From NCBI GenBank assembly GCA_021202275.1, contig JAJQDI010000009.1:1-64000 (forward strand): 64,000 bases of DNA, in the 5' to 3' direction. The translations under genes and the position numbers were made by a program. This DNA comes from Bacteroides sp. (lineage in GTDB: Bacteria; Bacteroidota; Bacteroidia; Bacteroidales; Bacteroidaceae). The notes below the pieces were generated by a model. That model was not told where the DNA came from, did no database searches, and worked only from the letters and a program-made list of their open reading frames with translations. Positions 55,401 through 63,824 of the stretch are shown here, one piece after another (the first letter of the stretch is position 1; every line of letters starts with the position of its first letter).

Positions 55401-56979
55401 CGTAGAGCCGGATCTCTATATCTTTCACTCCGAACAATTCCCGCACATCCGGAAAAATCGTTTCGGTCACAGCCCGCACGATCTGCTGTTCATCGGCCAG
55501 GTCGGCCGGAACGGAGGCGATCACCTTCTGACACACTTCCAACGTGTGCCTCAGACGTATCATGTGCCTGCGGTTACGTATATTCGAACGCTTGTTAAAG
55601 ATCCAGAAAAGAAGGATCGTCAGGACGATGCCCGCGACCACGGCGAAGAGAAGAAGGCTCAGTTTGCGCGATTCGGCTTCCAGGGCCTGCGAGCGACTTT
55701 CCCATTCCTTGTCCTGGCGGGTATAGTCTAAGATATCCAGGTATACATTCCGGTTGTAGTCTGACTCTGCCTTTTTCTCTAATCCCGCGTATGATACACT
55801 CAACTGTTCACGGATACGGGAGATCCATTCGGGCACTGTCTTTACCTGATGTTCGATCCATTGGATTTCGGTATACACTGTATCTTTCGACTCATACGGA
55901 CGCAGAATATCCACACTGTCGTGCGAATGGGTATAGTAGAGCTGATGATGGAAGTTGACACACTCCAACGCTTTTTCCAGGGTATCCAATGCCTCCTGAT
56001 AACTTCCGTGGGCATTGAGGTATTTGCCGATAGATACATACGCCCCGGCTATCTGATAGATATCGTCGTATTCTCTGAACTTACGCAGCGCTTCCTGTCC
56101 CAGACGCAGAGGTAGCAGCGAATCTACCGGAACACCCAGTTGGCTGAGCGCGTGCGAACGCCTCGACAGAAAGAAAGCGTAGTTCTCCGGAGAGGCCATC
56201 AGATTGGCCAGCCCCTGTATCCCGTTTCCTTCGAAGTAGGTATAGCCCTCCTGAGCAGCAATGCGCCAAGTGTAATACAGTTCGTCAAACTCCCTGAGCT
56301 TGCGTTCGTCCGGAGTATTTCCTTCGATCAGCGAGCAGGCCCCTTTGATGTAATGATAGTAGAGCAATTGTCCCCTATCTTCCGCCAGTTCCTCTTCCGG
56401 GGAGATCTGTCCGATCGAATACAAAGCATCTGCCCGTTGCTGCAGGTAGTAGTAATAGACAGCGGAAACAATGAAAAACTCTGTGAAAGCATAATTCAGC
56501 CGGGCTCTTTCGTGCCCTTCCATAAACACATTGCGTTCTTCATCGATGCGCTTCATCCGTTGCAACGCACTGTTGCGGTAGTCAAAGAACTCCTTGTTCA
56601 TCACCGTCCGCTGGAATATCTTCATCAGTCCCACATCGGCGATCAGGAGCTCCAGTTCATTCTGCGTGAGCGTATACACCTCTTTGTGCAGCTGCTCGGC
56701 CACGTCAAAGTTCATATTCATAAATGCACAGAAAGCAAGGTTGTTGGTGGCTTCCGCCTTGCCCTGCCTGTATAGGTTTACATCCGCGTAGGCCAGGGAA
56801 GCTGCGTGAAACGAAGAGTCCAGGTTTTTATACCGAAAAGAATAGGCTACGTGATTGAGCGAATCGATGTAGCGTACCTCGCGCGTAGGAGCGGTGCCTA
56901 CACAGAAAAAAAAGGCCGTTACCAGAAACAAGCCTATGACATACAAAGAGAAATACCTGTTTGATGCACGTATATTCAT
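52477..56979 (-). CDS. Two-module sensor kinase (DUF5112/DUF5113 type)
   Basis: 1500 residues. Module 1: N-terminal membrane segment, TPR-like helical sensor (about 40-430), second membrane segment near 450, then a helical region and a HATPase near 745-870 with an N box (NTLTENARKYTPPGG), DNGRGL and GSGFGL. The expected H-box His is replaced (AIVNGINPYMDRIINEV). Module 2 (about 880-1500): a lipobox-like segment (MVLPWALSSC), a sensor, a membrane segment near 1080, then an H-box with His (IKHETIYYPNKI) but an ATPase-like end without a DNG motif. So catalysis seems split between the modules. It shares an operon with the regulator and the transporter. Confidence 0.8.
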   Translation of the reverse strand: MNIRASNRYFSLYVIGLFLVTAFFFCVGTAPTREVRYIDSLNHVAYSFRYKNLDSSFHAASLAYADVNLYRQGKAEATNNLAFCAFMNMNFDVAEQLHKEVYTLTQNELELLIADVGLMKIFQRTVMNKEFFDYRNSALQRMKRIDEERNVFMEGHERARLNYAFTEFFIVSAVYYYYLQQRADALYSIGQISPEEELAEDRGQLLYYHYIKGACSLIEGNTPDERKLREFDELYYTWRIAAQEGYTYFEGNGIQGLANLMASPENYAFFLSRRSHALSQLGVPVDSLLPLRLGQEALRKFREYDDIYQIAGAYVSIGKYLNAHGSYQEALDTLEKALECVNFHHQLYYTHSHDSVDILRPYESKDTVYTEIQWIEHQVKTVPEWISRIREQLSVSYAGLEKKAESDYNRNVYLDILDYTRQDKEWESRSQALEAESRKLSLLLFAVVAGIVLTILLFWIFNKRSNIRNRRHMIRLRHTLEVCQKVIASVPADLADEQQIVRAVTETIFPDVRELFGVKDIEIRLYDEETGEFVCDRERAEDDSGDERDEQVALPKGGAESDFLLTIPDKERPVGRVKLYTRYKLTKEEMTLIQVITPYIAWAIDNGIKIISLGEEREQLDKQRYVFEQHIATNKRQNVVKKACMAIVNGINPYMDRIINEVRKLKEKGFTQDPEIRKEKFRYIEELVTTINEYNDILALWIKMKQGTLSLNIENFELNDLFQLVSKGRRTFEMKQQHFEVVPTDAVVKADKALTLFMINTLTENARKYTPPGGTVRVYADVTEEYVEISVADNGRGLSREDIEKILGEKVYDSKEIGMSDTEHREELLRNKGSGFGLMNCKGIIEKYRKTNKIFQVCTFDIESRPGRGSRFYFRLPSGVRKFLGVLLMMVLPWALSSCGISPREKSGHQTTEIIFADVYSEDYYEELLNRASRYADTAYYCNVIEEYEMAVHYVDSAIHQLNIHYLTYCDIPDRLITLRGEGVAAELEWWEQLFDSDFHVILDIRNEAAVAFLALKDWDAYTYNNVAYTTLYKLLGEDNSIEAYCLELERSTTNKMVGILLCVVLFIASLSGYYVLYIRKRFINRFHLEQVLEINQQVFTASLVRTDDTEDALQREEEVLKEIPRHIVTEAFEEVNELLNIRLWGIAVYNENTGKLEYASDPPAVEMPDLIQKCFDEEQVVSEKNRQALPLLIDTGGSHRCVGVLYLERILDPGQDTDPLYVELIARYVAVVIFNAVIKIATKYRDIDSAQDEVRRASWEDSLLHVQNMVLDNCLSTIKHETIYYPNKIKQIIRKLNAGGSTEKEEMEHIDTIAELIEYYKGIFLILSSCASRQLEEVTFRRSVVAVEDLFAYVQRYLKRAVRHRKERIHLTCVPPGNERVVGDVILLRFLLENLIDEALSDLQGGELILRSRADGEYIRFDFVDTRRERSVEELNQLFYPELARMTQGEKGELQGTEYLVCKQIIRDHDEFAGRRGCRINAEPAPEGGYSVYFTIPKR

Positions 56980-57254
56980 AAAAACAAAACTACAAATATT
57001 TCCGGTAAAGAAATCACATATTTCATCAGAACCTGTTTAAATTTTACACAAATACTTTATTATGGGTATTTTTTGCTCTTTTTTCCGTCTGGTTTTTGGC
57101 TTCGCTGACTGCGGGTTGCCCGTATGCATCTCTTTTCAAAGGCAAATATAGAGCCACCGGTATGCGCCTCCGCGGTGCAGGTCCAACCCACAGGTGGTGT
57201 GTCTCCGGAATATACGTCACAAAAACATCCCGCACTGTCTATGTCTTCCCATCC

Positions 57255-57295
57255 GGTACGCTCAGACGCACGCTGTGCGTCTCTACATGACACCG
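57255..57295. repeat. REP-like palindrome, short copy
   Basis: AGACGCAC (57264-57271) and GTGCGTCT (57275-57282), loop GCT, within CGCTCAGACGCACGCTGTGC. Relative of 30-145. The surrounding 56980-57415 is otherwise without a supported gene. Confidence 0.65.
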
Positions 57296-57415
57296 GAGTA
57301 CTATATTATATATACCATGAATATCTCCTTATTAACATAAGAATATCTGTATTTTCAATTGTACATCTCTCTCTGTGTCTCTACGCACCGACTGCCTTGT
57401 CGCATAGCAGATGTA

Positions 57416-58627
57416 TTACCTTTTCCGCAAAGAGGGGTGGTAGGTCTGCTCACGGCAATACCTGTATACGCATTCTCCCAACCGTTGCAAAAAGGGATAG
57501 CCTATCTGCTGATAGCGGTAGTTGGCATAGGTGATCTCTTTCTTGCCACACGTATTGATCACGGCGGCGAGTACAAACTCCACCCCTTCTTCCGGGTTCA
57601 CGAAAAAGGCAACATCTGCTAGGGTGCCATGGCTCTCTCCTACCATGTTATGGATACGCAAGCCGGGAATGTCTGTTGCCTCCGGATCTCTGCCATAGAG
57701 CAGGTATTTCTTCAGATGACGGTGATAGAACCGGGCGTTCTCCCGGAAAGAGACAAACTCACTATCTCCCGGATACATAGCTGTATAGCTCCGCAACAGT
57801 TCCAGATCTGTCTCGCTCAACGCAAACCGTCTGGCTTCGGGCACCGCCTCCGGAACAAACACCCCCAGCATCATTTCATACATATCTTCCAGAGAGAGCC
57901 TGTTGAAACGGGAATAATCCCTGCCTCCCACAACCACCCGTCCCAACGGATTGGATAGCGGCTGCTGATTGACTTGCCCGGGCTGACTGTAGACCAACCT
58001 TCCGTCTTCATCGTACAAACGGATCGGTGGGGTTTTCCGGTTCTCCTCATACGAACAGGGAGCAAAGCGTGCCATCACCCTCACCCCGTCGTACCCTTTC
58101 TCCGTCAGCCGCCGGTGGATATACTCCTGCCCCAGGAAATCATACACCCGGTTGTACGCGTTATCGTCACTGGCAAGCAACATCTCTTTGATGTAGCTGG
58201 ACAGGCGGGGCACACGGTCCGGAGCCAGCGGATCTTCCGTGGTCAGGGGCATACATGGGGTATGGCCGAGAAATTCCATCCGGTTGTCCAGGGAGATTGC
58301 CGGTACTTCCCCGCGCAACCCATTCACCCTTTCCATCGTGAGCAGGATCAGCGGCCATTTGACTAAACTGGCCGGATTGAAATATTCCTTTTCATCGAGC
58401 CGGAAGGTGTGCCTCTCTAAAACAGGCGTTCCGTATCTGTCGCGACAGATACGGGTAAAAAGGATCTGGATATCCAGATCGGCCGCTTCCTGCAAATAAC
58501 CCGACAACACATCGTCTGCCTGCATCAGTCGATACAATAAGAACGGCTCCTGCTTCTCTTCCTCACCGGCCCGGCTCACCGGCCCTGTCCACAGAAGCAT
58601 ATATAATATAATAACTATCTTTTTCAT
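57416..58627 (-). CDS. Class A beta-lactamase-like serine hydrolase
   Basis: 403 residues, signal MKKIVIILYMLLWTGPVSRA. The penicillin-recognising motifs are visible: FNPASLVKWPLILLTMERVN (SxxK, S-L-V-K) near 80, LLASDDNAYNRVYDFLG (SDN-like DDN) near 150, and a possible KTG-like HNMVGESHGTLADVAFF region. The protein is longer than a class A enzyme (about 290) and has an extra N-terminal and central region. It is periplasmic. Whether it is a beta-lactamase, a peptidase or an esterase cannot be told. Confidence 0.8.
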   Translation of the reverse strand: MKKIVIILYMLLWTGPVSRAGEEEKQEPFLLYRLMQADDVLSGYLQEAADLDIQILFTRICRDRYGTPVLERHTFRLDEKEYFNPASLVKWPLILLTMERVNGLRGEVPAISLDNRMEFLGHTPCMPLTTEDPLAPDRVPRLSSYIKEMLLASDDNAYNRVYDFLGQEYIHRRLTEKGYDGVRVMARFAPCSYEENRKTPPIRLYDEDGRLVYSQPGQVNQQPLSNPLGRVVVGGRDYSRFNRLSLEDMYEMMLGVFVPEAVPEARRFALSETDLELLRSYTAMYPGDSEFVSFRENARFYHRHLKKYLLYGRDPEATDIPGLRIHNMVGESHGTLADVAFFVNPEEGVEFVLAAVINTCGKKEITYANYRYQQIGYPFLQRLGECVYRYCREQTYHPSLRKR

Positions 58628-58652
58628 CGGTTTATCCCTGTACGCTTACCTG

Positions 58653-58683
58653 CAAATCTACAACAATCCGCAGAAGTAACAAA
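58653..58683 (-). promoter_or_regulatory. Promoter of the serine hydrolase gene
   Basis: On the minus strand TTTG (58683-58680), 19 nt, TAGATTTG (58660-58653). It is about 26 nt before the ATG. Confidence 0.8.
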
Positions 58684-58707
58684 AAAATATTTTTTCTACA
58701 ATAAGTC

Positions 58708-58738
58708 TTTCATTATGCTTGAAGAATTCATACCTTTG
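58708..58738 (+). promoter_or_regulatory. Promoter of prs
   Basis: TTTC (58708-58711) about 19 nt before TACCTTTG (58731-58738), 38 nt before the ATG. Confidence 0.65.
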
Positions 58739-58776
58739 CACGTGAATTCAAAAAACCAGGTAACAGCTATCACAAA

Positions 58777-59718
58777 ATGAGCCAAAAACCCCCTTTTATG
58801 GTATTTTCGGGAACCCGTTCGAAATACCTTGCAGAGAAGATCTGTGAACACCTCGACTGTCCGCTGGGCAACATGAACATCACTCACTTTGCCGACGGCG
58901 AATTTGCCGTATCTTACGAAGAGTCTATCCGCGGTGCCACTGTCTTTCTGGTACAATCTACCTTCCCCAATTCCGACAACCTGATGGAGCTGTTGTTAAT
59001 GATTGACGCGGCCAAACGCGCGTCGGCCAAAAATGTAGTAGCTGTGATCCCTTATTTCGGTTGGGCACGGCAAGACAGAAAAGACAAACCCCGCGTATCC
59101 ATCGGTGCCAAGCTGGTAGCAGATCTTCTGTCGGTAGCAGGGATCAGCCGCCTGATCACGATGGATCTTCACGCGGACCAGATCCAGGGTTTCTTCAACA
59201 TTCCGGTAGATCACCTCTATGCCTCGGCAGTGTTCCTGCCTTATATCCAGTCTCTGGAACTGGACAATCTGGTGATTGCTACACCGGACGTGGGAGGCTC
59301 CAAACGTGCCAGCTCTTTCTCCAAATACCTGGGCGTGCCTCTGGTGCTCTGCAACAAGACCCGTAAGAAAGCCAACGTGGTGGCAAGTATGCAGATCATC
59401 GGTGATGTAAAAGGAAAAAATGTGGTTCTTACCGACGATATCGTAGATACGGCAGGTACCATCACTACTGCGGCAAACGTGATGCTCGAGGCCGGAGCGA
59501 AATCTGTCAGAGCCATTGCCAGCCACTGCGTGATGTCTGACCCCGCTTCGGAGAAAGTGATGGAGTCCGGACTTACGGAGATCGTATTCACCGATAGTAT
59601 TCCTTACACCAAACACTGTCCCAAGCTGAAACAACTGAGTATTGCCGAGATGTTCGCAGAAACGATCAAACGCGTAGTGAACAACGAATCCATCAGCTCG
59701 CAATACATTATTAAATAG
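58777..59718 (+). CDS. prs: Ribose-phosphate pyrophosphokinase
   Basis: 313 residues, full length. Makes PRPP from ribose-5-phosphate and ATP. Seen: VFSGTRSKYLAEKICEHLD, the RxDRK ATP-loop ARQDRKDKPRVSIGAKLVAD, the catalytic His/flexible loop region MDLHADQIQGFFNIPVDHLY, VIATPDVGGSKRASSFSKYL and the PRPP loop VVLTDDIVDTAGTITTAANV. Housekeeping, with its own promoter and a terminator at 59764. It is in the cytoplasm. Confidence 0.97.
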   Translation: MSQKPPFMVFSGTRSKYLAEKICEHLDCPLGNMNITHFADGEFAVSYEESIRGATVFLVQSTFPNSDNLMELLLMIDAAKRASAKNVVAVIPYFGWARQDRKDKPRVSIGAKLVADLLSVAGISRLITMDLHADQIQGFFNIPVDHLYASAVFLPYIQSLELDNLVIATPDVGGSKRASSFSKYLGVPLVLCNKTRKKANVVASMQIIGDVKGKNVVLTDDIVDTAGTITTAANVMLEAGAKSVRAIASHCVMSDPASEKVMESGLTEIVFTDSIPYTKHCPKLKQLSIAEMFAETIKRVVNNESISSQYIIK

Positions 59719-59763
59719 AGAAGGCTGGATAAAGTAAAAACAGCTGATCTTTCATACTCCGCG

Positions 59764-59798
59764 AAAAGGTATCTGTAACAATTGCAGGTACCTTTTTC
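59764..59798 (+). terminator. Terminator after prs
   Basis: AAAAGGTATCTG ... CAGGTACCTTTT, followed by TCTG. Confidence 0.75.
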
Positions 59799-60239
59799 TG
59801 TTGACAGAGGCGTTGTCTTTTTCAGAAAACTTACTCTTTTATCACTCAGGAAAAGGAAAAGGTCTGACCTGCGAACAAGGTCTTTCCTGGTCAGGATCAG
59901 GGTGTAAAGAACAATTTGTCAACCCACTCCGGGCATAGCCGTCAGGCGAAGAGATGATTTTCTCTTTATGTAGTAGACATACCTTATCCTGTGCCCATAA
60001 CCTGATCTATCCCCTTCAGAAAACACAAAGCACATGATGAGAGAGAACCCGGTATGTAGGCGGTCTGACCAATCGGACGCCAAGAGACCCTTCGGAGAAC
60101 ATAAAGAGTATGAGTAGATAGAACCCAGGATCAGACTGGTGTATATCCGGAAATCGAAAAACGGAACATACAAAAACAGCTGAATTTATTAACCTGAGGG
60201 CCATGCCACTCCGGGGTTGCAAACATAGATAGGATCACC

Positions 60240-60365
60240 CCCCAATCGCCTTCGGCTTCATTGGGGTTATTAACTTCGCTGGCCGCCTGGCTGGCTACTC
60301 CGATCTGCCGATCTTCGATTGACCGGGGGTCGACTGTTGGTTCGTCCATTCGTAAATAGCCCGGC
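60240..60365. repeat. Dispersed repeat cluster
   Basis: TTAACTTCGCTGGCCGCCTG, GCTGGCTACTCCGATCTGCC, GATTGACCGGGGGTCGACTG and TTGGTTCGTCCATTCGTAAA, same family as 63565-63725. The stretch 59799-60239 shows no gene. Confidence 0.7.
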
Positions 60366-60379
60366 GCGAGCGCCGGGTC

Positions 60380-60625
60380 TCACGGTTCTCCCAGATACAA
60401 CACCATCAGTCTCACCTGCTCCGGAGTCAGTAACCGGTAGTGCGGAGTATACCCAGTGAGTGCCAGTTGCTCCACAAGCACCTGATGGCACGAGATCCAT
60501 TTGTTAAAGGTACGCAAAGCCATCCGGGGCGATCTCTCCGGCAAGTAGAGCCGGGCCAGTACCAATTTAGGAAGTGCTCCGACGATTTTTCCGTCCACTC
60601 CGAAGCGAAACACAGATTCATTCAT
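60380..60625 (-). CDS. DUF4248 family protein
   Basis: 81 residues. Matches the DUF4248 pattern: an early helix LARLYLPERSPRMALRTFNK, W.., then GYTPHYRLLTPEQVRLMVLY and LGEP at the end. Found in Bacteroidales accessory and phage sets next to DUF4373 proteins, as here. Helical, likely DNA-binding, function unknown. Confidence 0.85.
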   Translation of the reverse strand: MNESVFRFGVDGKIVGALPKLVLARLYLPERSPRMALRTFNKWISCHQVLVEQLALTGYTPHYRLLTPEQVRLMVLYLGEP

Positions 60626-60627
60626 AT

Positions 60628-60782
60628 ATAATTAAGTTGTGAGTTTTAAGTTATGAGTTTTGAGTAGGATGCGGAAATAACATACAAGGAATCCATACTT
60701 ATAATTAAGTTCTAAATTTTAAGTATGATGTGGAAATGAAAGAAAAGAATCCATAAACCAAAACTTAGAACTTTCAACAACA
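60628..60782. repeat. AAGTT-rich dispersed repeat, copy 2 (inverse of copy 1)
   Basis: TAATTAAGTTGTGAGTTTTA, ATGCGGAAATAACATACAAG, TTTAAGTATGATGTGGAAAT and GAATCCATAAACCAAAACTT. See 39345. Confidence 0.75.
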
Positions 60783-60845
60783 CAAGACACTACCCTGGGG
60801 GAGCACCGGTCGATACCAACCGGTTTTCCACCCCACTCCCGGTTA

Positions 60846-61922
60846 TCACGACATACGTTTTCTTTCATTGGAAAGGATTTTCAGGATATACTGCCCCGGC
60901 CGGGCAATCTGCCGGAAACGGGACGACGATCGGTTTTGTGCCTCTGGCCAGTTGTTGACAGAAATGATGCTCCATACCGGTGTATGCTTACGCCCATAGT
61001 CGCTCAGCCGCAGGATAGCCATCAGTTCCTCGTCAGTCGTCACCCGCAGGGCACGGAGCCGCTCGATCAGTCCTGTTAGGTTGTGTGTCTGCGTATTCCA
61101 GGCATAGACAGGGATCTCCGCCGGATACCCGTCAGGAAGAGACACGAAACTCCCCTCCTTCTCCGTCTCTCCCTTCCCCTCCCGGCGGGGAGGGGACAAT
61201 GGGGAGGGATCTGATTTGTTTTCCTCTGTTTTGCTCTGATTTGTTTTTCTTTCTTCTGTTTTTCTTTGTGGCATTCTTTCCCGTTCGCAGGGGGTTATTT
61301 CCTGTTTCAAGGGGGTTTCTTCCCGGATTGGGGTAGTTATTTCCTGAAAATGGTTAAAAACTCCACGGTCCGGCTCCCTATATGCCGAAGGCCTCTCCCC
61401 TGCGGTATCTCCCGGCAACACCTCAGGCAATGAATAACTGTTATCCGCACCGGAAGAGTCTGTTTTCTTATTTTTCCCCTCTTTCCGGTTCCGGCTTTTT
61501 ACCTTGACATCCTCCTTTTCAACACTCTCCTCGGTAGTCAACAGCAGATACCGTTCGTCAATCCGTTGTCGGCGCTTACACTCCTTGCGCACCATTTCGT
61601 AGCGACGCTGGATGCCTGCCGAGGTAAGAATACCGTATGTCTCATACAACGTCTGGTGAAACAGCTCTACTTCCAGACAATACTCGACCAGCTGTTGCAA
61701 CTCCGACTCGCCGCAACAGATCTCTTCACTCAGGTCGTAACACGCATCCTGCGTCCACTCCATATAATAGCCTTTCTCTTTGTAGATAAAACGCCACAAA
61801 GCAGGTACGGCCGCGTGAGCCAACAGTCCGAAACGGCGACTGATACGACGAAACTTACGATCATTGGTGAAATCCACATCAAGCGGATAATAATAGATAC
61901 CGGGTAGAGGAGGTCTGGACAT
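60846..61922 (-). CDS. DUF4373-type (Lin1244/Lin1753-like) phage replication protein
   Basis: 358 residues. The N-terminal domain reads IYYYPLDVDFTNDRKFRRIS, RFGLLAHAAVPALWRFIYKE and YLEVELFHQTLYETYGILTS..., the DUF4373 pattern. A linker rich in charged and Ser residues (REETPLKQEITPCERERMPQ) leads to a C-terminal helical block with MAILRLSDYGRKHTPVWSII ending KRMS. These proteins of phages and mobile elements are predicted replication-initiation or primosome factors. It lies upstream of DUF4248 and downstream of the amidase. Confidence 0.85.
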   Translation of the reverse strand: MSRPPLPGIYYYPLDVDFTNDRKFRRISRRFGLLAHAAVPALWRFIYKEKGYYMEWTQDACYDLSEEICCGESELQQLVEYCLEVELFHQTLYETYGILTSAGIQRRYEMVRKECKRRQRIDERYLLLTTEESVEKEDVKVKSRNRKEGKNKKTDSSGADNSYSLPEVLPGDTAGERPSAYREPDRGVFNHFQEITTPIREETPLKQEITPCERERMPQRKTEERKTNQSKTEENKSDPSPLSPPRREGKGETEKEGSFVSLPDGYPAEIPVYAWNTQTHNLTGLIERLRALRVTTDEELMAILRLSDYGRKHTPVWSIISVNNWPEAQNRSSSRFRQIARPGQYILKILSNERKRMS

Positions 61923-62385
61923 GGAAATATATACGATTTAACGATTTACAATTTATGATGTATTCCTTCGGGTAGGAGCATTATCGGATCAGTAACGCTG
62001 AAAAACGTTGAAATAACCGTACGTACAAATAAAAATAAATAAGATGTATTTTTAATAGTATGTTTTATGGGCCTTTGTCCTGCGGCTTCTGACAAGGATC
62101 TCGATTTTTAAACATATTATAACGGTTTGATTATTAGTTTTATACATGTTTTATGGGCCGGCAAAATCAGGGATAAATAGATTCTTTATTTAATTACCGC
62201 CTGTAAATAAACACCATACACTTTTTGAACATACAAAGATATGGATATTTTTCATCTTCACATCTTATCTGATAATCCACACATTATGATATTCAAAAAA
62301 CATCTATCCTTATTTTCCAAAGCCATAAATCACTATGAATAAAGCATTTATACTTCATGCAAAAAGAATCATATCTACCTCTTCG
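61923..62385. other. Non-coding stretch
   Basis: A/T-rich, no supported gene; contains TTTTATGGGCC twice (near 62062 and 62148) and a short copy of the TACGATTTAACGATTTACAA repeat type at 61932. Confidence 0.4.
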
Positions 62386-62826
62386 TCAAAACTCCGTTTT
62401 TACGTCAAAACACGGACAAGCCTTCACATATTCATTCGGTGTGATGATACCGTTCCCATCCAGATCGGGCGATGTGTCACGATGTCCGATCACCTGTGTG
62501 ACCGATGGATACACCAATCGCAGAGCAGCCACCAACGTGCGCAGGCTCTCTTTCTGTTCAGGAGTACGGGTATCGCTGGGATTCCCCTGCGCATCTAACC
62601 CTCCCACATAGCAAACACCGATAGAGCGCTGATTCCACCCCATACAATGCGCGCCATCCATCTGTATATCCCTTCCGGTCTCTATCGTACCATCTATACA
62701 GATCACAAAATGATAACCAATGTCCCAGAAGCCCCGGTCGAGGTGCCAGCGACGAATGTCTGCCGCGGATACATGCTGCCCCTCTCGTGTAGCGGAGCAG
62801 TGAATAATGATCGTGTCTCTTTTCAT
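62386..62826 (-). CDS. N-acetylmuramoyl-L-alanine amidase (Amidase_2)
   Basis: 146 residues. TIIIHCSATREGQHVSAADI (first Zn His), WHLDRGFWDIGYHFVICIDG, GAHCMGWNQRSIGVCYVGGL and VIGHRDTSPDLDGNGIITPN (second Zn His and a Ca-like D-x-D-x-N loop), then CPCFDV as the third metal region. Cleaves the amide bond between N-acetylmuramic acid and L-Ala in peptidoglycan. No signal peptide, as in phage lysins. It lies beside HNH and DUF4373 genes. Confidence 0.93.
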   Translation of the reverse strand: MKRDTIIIHCSATREGQHVSAADIRRWHLDRGFWDIGYHFVICIDGTIETGRDIQMDGAHCMGWNQRSIGVCYVGGLDAQGNPSDTRTPEQKESLRTLVAALRLVYPSVTQVIGHRDTSPDLDGNGIITPNEYVKACPCFDVKTEF

Positions 62827-62945
62827 GGTTTTAAGTTTTAAGTAATAAGTTTTAAGTGATAAGTTATGAGTTTTAAGTTGTAAGTTTGGGTGAGGGAGGT
62901 ATAATTTGTAACTTGTAGTTTATCACTCACCACTTACAACTTAAT
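62826..62945. repeat. AAGTT-rich dispersed repeat, copy 3
   Basis: TTTTAAGTTTTAAGTAATAA, GTTATGAGTTTTAAGTTGTA and TTTATCACTCACCACTTACA; simple T/A-rich repeats between two minus genes, overlapping the end of the HNH gene. Confidence 0.6.
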
Positions 62946-63470
62946 CTGCGGATAAGGATTACGCACACGCTCCGGGTGATTGATCTGCCGGAGCACCTTA
63001 TCATACGCCAGTCCTTCCGCGCGGGCCAGAGCCGCCGCCGAAGGATAATGCCGCTCCCTACCGTCCGCACTCACCGTACGGCACCGGTGCGGTTTGCCTA
63101 CCAAAAGTCCATATTGCAGCGCGTGGCGCATATTGGTCCAGGCATCGCACCACTCCAGATTCTCCACCCGATTGTCGTCCCTGATCCCATTCAGGTGATT
63201 CATTTGTGGCAGATTGTCCGGATTGGGCAGGAAGGCTTTTCCAACAAGGCGGTGTACACGGTGCAGGGTATATATCCCCCGATCCCACAGCACTACAAAC
63301 AGGTAGCCTTTTGTGTCTGTACCGGCAGACAGGATACGTTGCGTACGTTGTTTCAGGCTCATCACCCTTCCCCGGTCCGAAACCATGTAGTCGGTATAGC
63401 CGGATATAAATCGCCAGTTCTCCGTAGCGGCTCCGGCACAGGCTGGATTCAGGATCAGCAAATTTTCCAT
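62934..63470 (-). CDS. NUMOD4-HNH homing-type endonuclease
   Basis: 178 residues from ATG 63470 (MENLLILNPACAGAATENWR); longer in-frame starts would add a spurious N-terminus. The NUMOD4 region (ENWRFISGYTDYMVSDRGRV) precedes the HNH motif (VHRLVGKAFLPNP, QMNHLNGIRDDNRVENLEWC) and a C-terminal NUMOD1-like block (YPSAAALARAEGLAYDKVLR). It is a predicted DNA endonuclease of phage or mobile elements. No intron or intein around it was recognised. Confidence 0.88.
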   Translation of the reverse strand: MENLLILNPACAGAATENWRFISGYTDYMVSDRGRVMSLKQRTQRILSAGTDTKGYLFVVLWDRGIYTLHRVHRLVGKAFLPNPDNLPQMNHLNGIRDDNRVENLEWCDAWTNMRHALQYGLLVGKPHRCRTVSADGRERHYPSAAALARAEGLAYDKVLRQINHPERVRNPYPQIKL

Positions 63471-63564
63471 ATCATCAACGTTTAGGTGAGTTGTTTGATT
63501 AAAGTAGATTGTTCCTATTCCCTGAACGGAATGAGTAAAGAATGCTCCTAACAAAAAAATAAAT

Positions 63565-63725
63565 CGCAATTAACTTTGCCGACCTCCTGGTCGACTACGC
63601 CGATCTTCCATTGACTACGCCGACCCACAGTTCGTGCATTCATAAATCTAAAATATGATCTCATGCACTTTACATCGTAAATCGTAATTAACTTCGCTGA
63701 CCGTTGGTTCGTCCATTCGTAAATT
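63565..63725. repeat. Dispersed repeat cluster
   Basis: Repeats of GACTACGCCGATCTTCCATT, CGACCCACAGTTCGTGCATT and CGCTGACCGTTGGTTCGTCC plus TCGTAAATCGTAATTAACTT; family of 27312 and 60240. Confidence 0.75.
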
Positions 63726-63780
63726 CCTCTCTTGTTCTCTCATGTTTCTTCTTTAGCCGCAAACAGAGCGCTGTATTTCC

Positions 63781-63824
63781 GGAAGTTGAGCGCTCAGATC
63801 CATGCTTTTGAGCGCTCAACTTCC
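63781..63824. repeat. Perfect 16-bp inverted repeat with nested palindromes
   Basis: GGAAGTTGAGCGCTCA (63781-63796) and TGAGCGCTCAACTTCC (63809-63824), loop GATCCATGCTTT. Each arm holds the palindrome AGCGCT, which also occurs at 63768 and (GGAGCGCTTCC) near 63880. No gene is supported from 63726 to the end. Confidence 0.85.

Noticed and set aside
57096-57534. Plus-strand frames around the REP element
   Set aside because: They cross the palindrome and antisense to the serine hydrolase.
59903-60349. Minus-strand frames upstream of DUF4248
   Set aside because: Composition of intergenic repeats, with no start context or family pattern.
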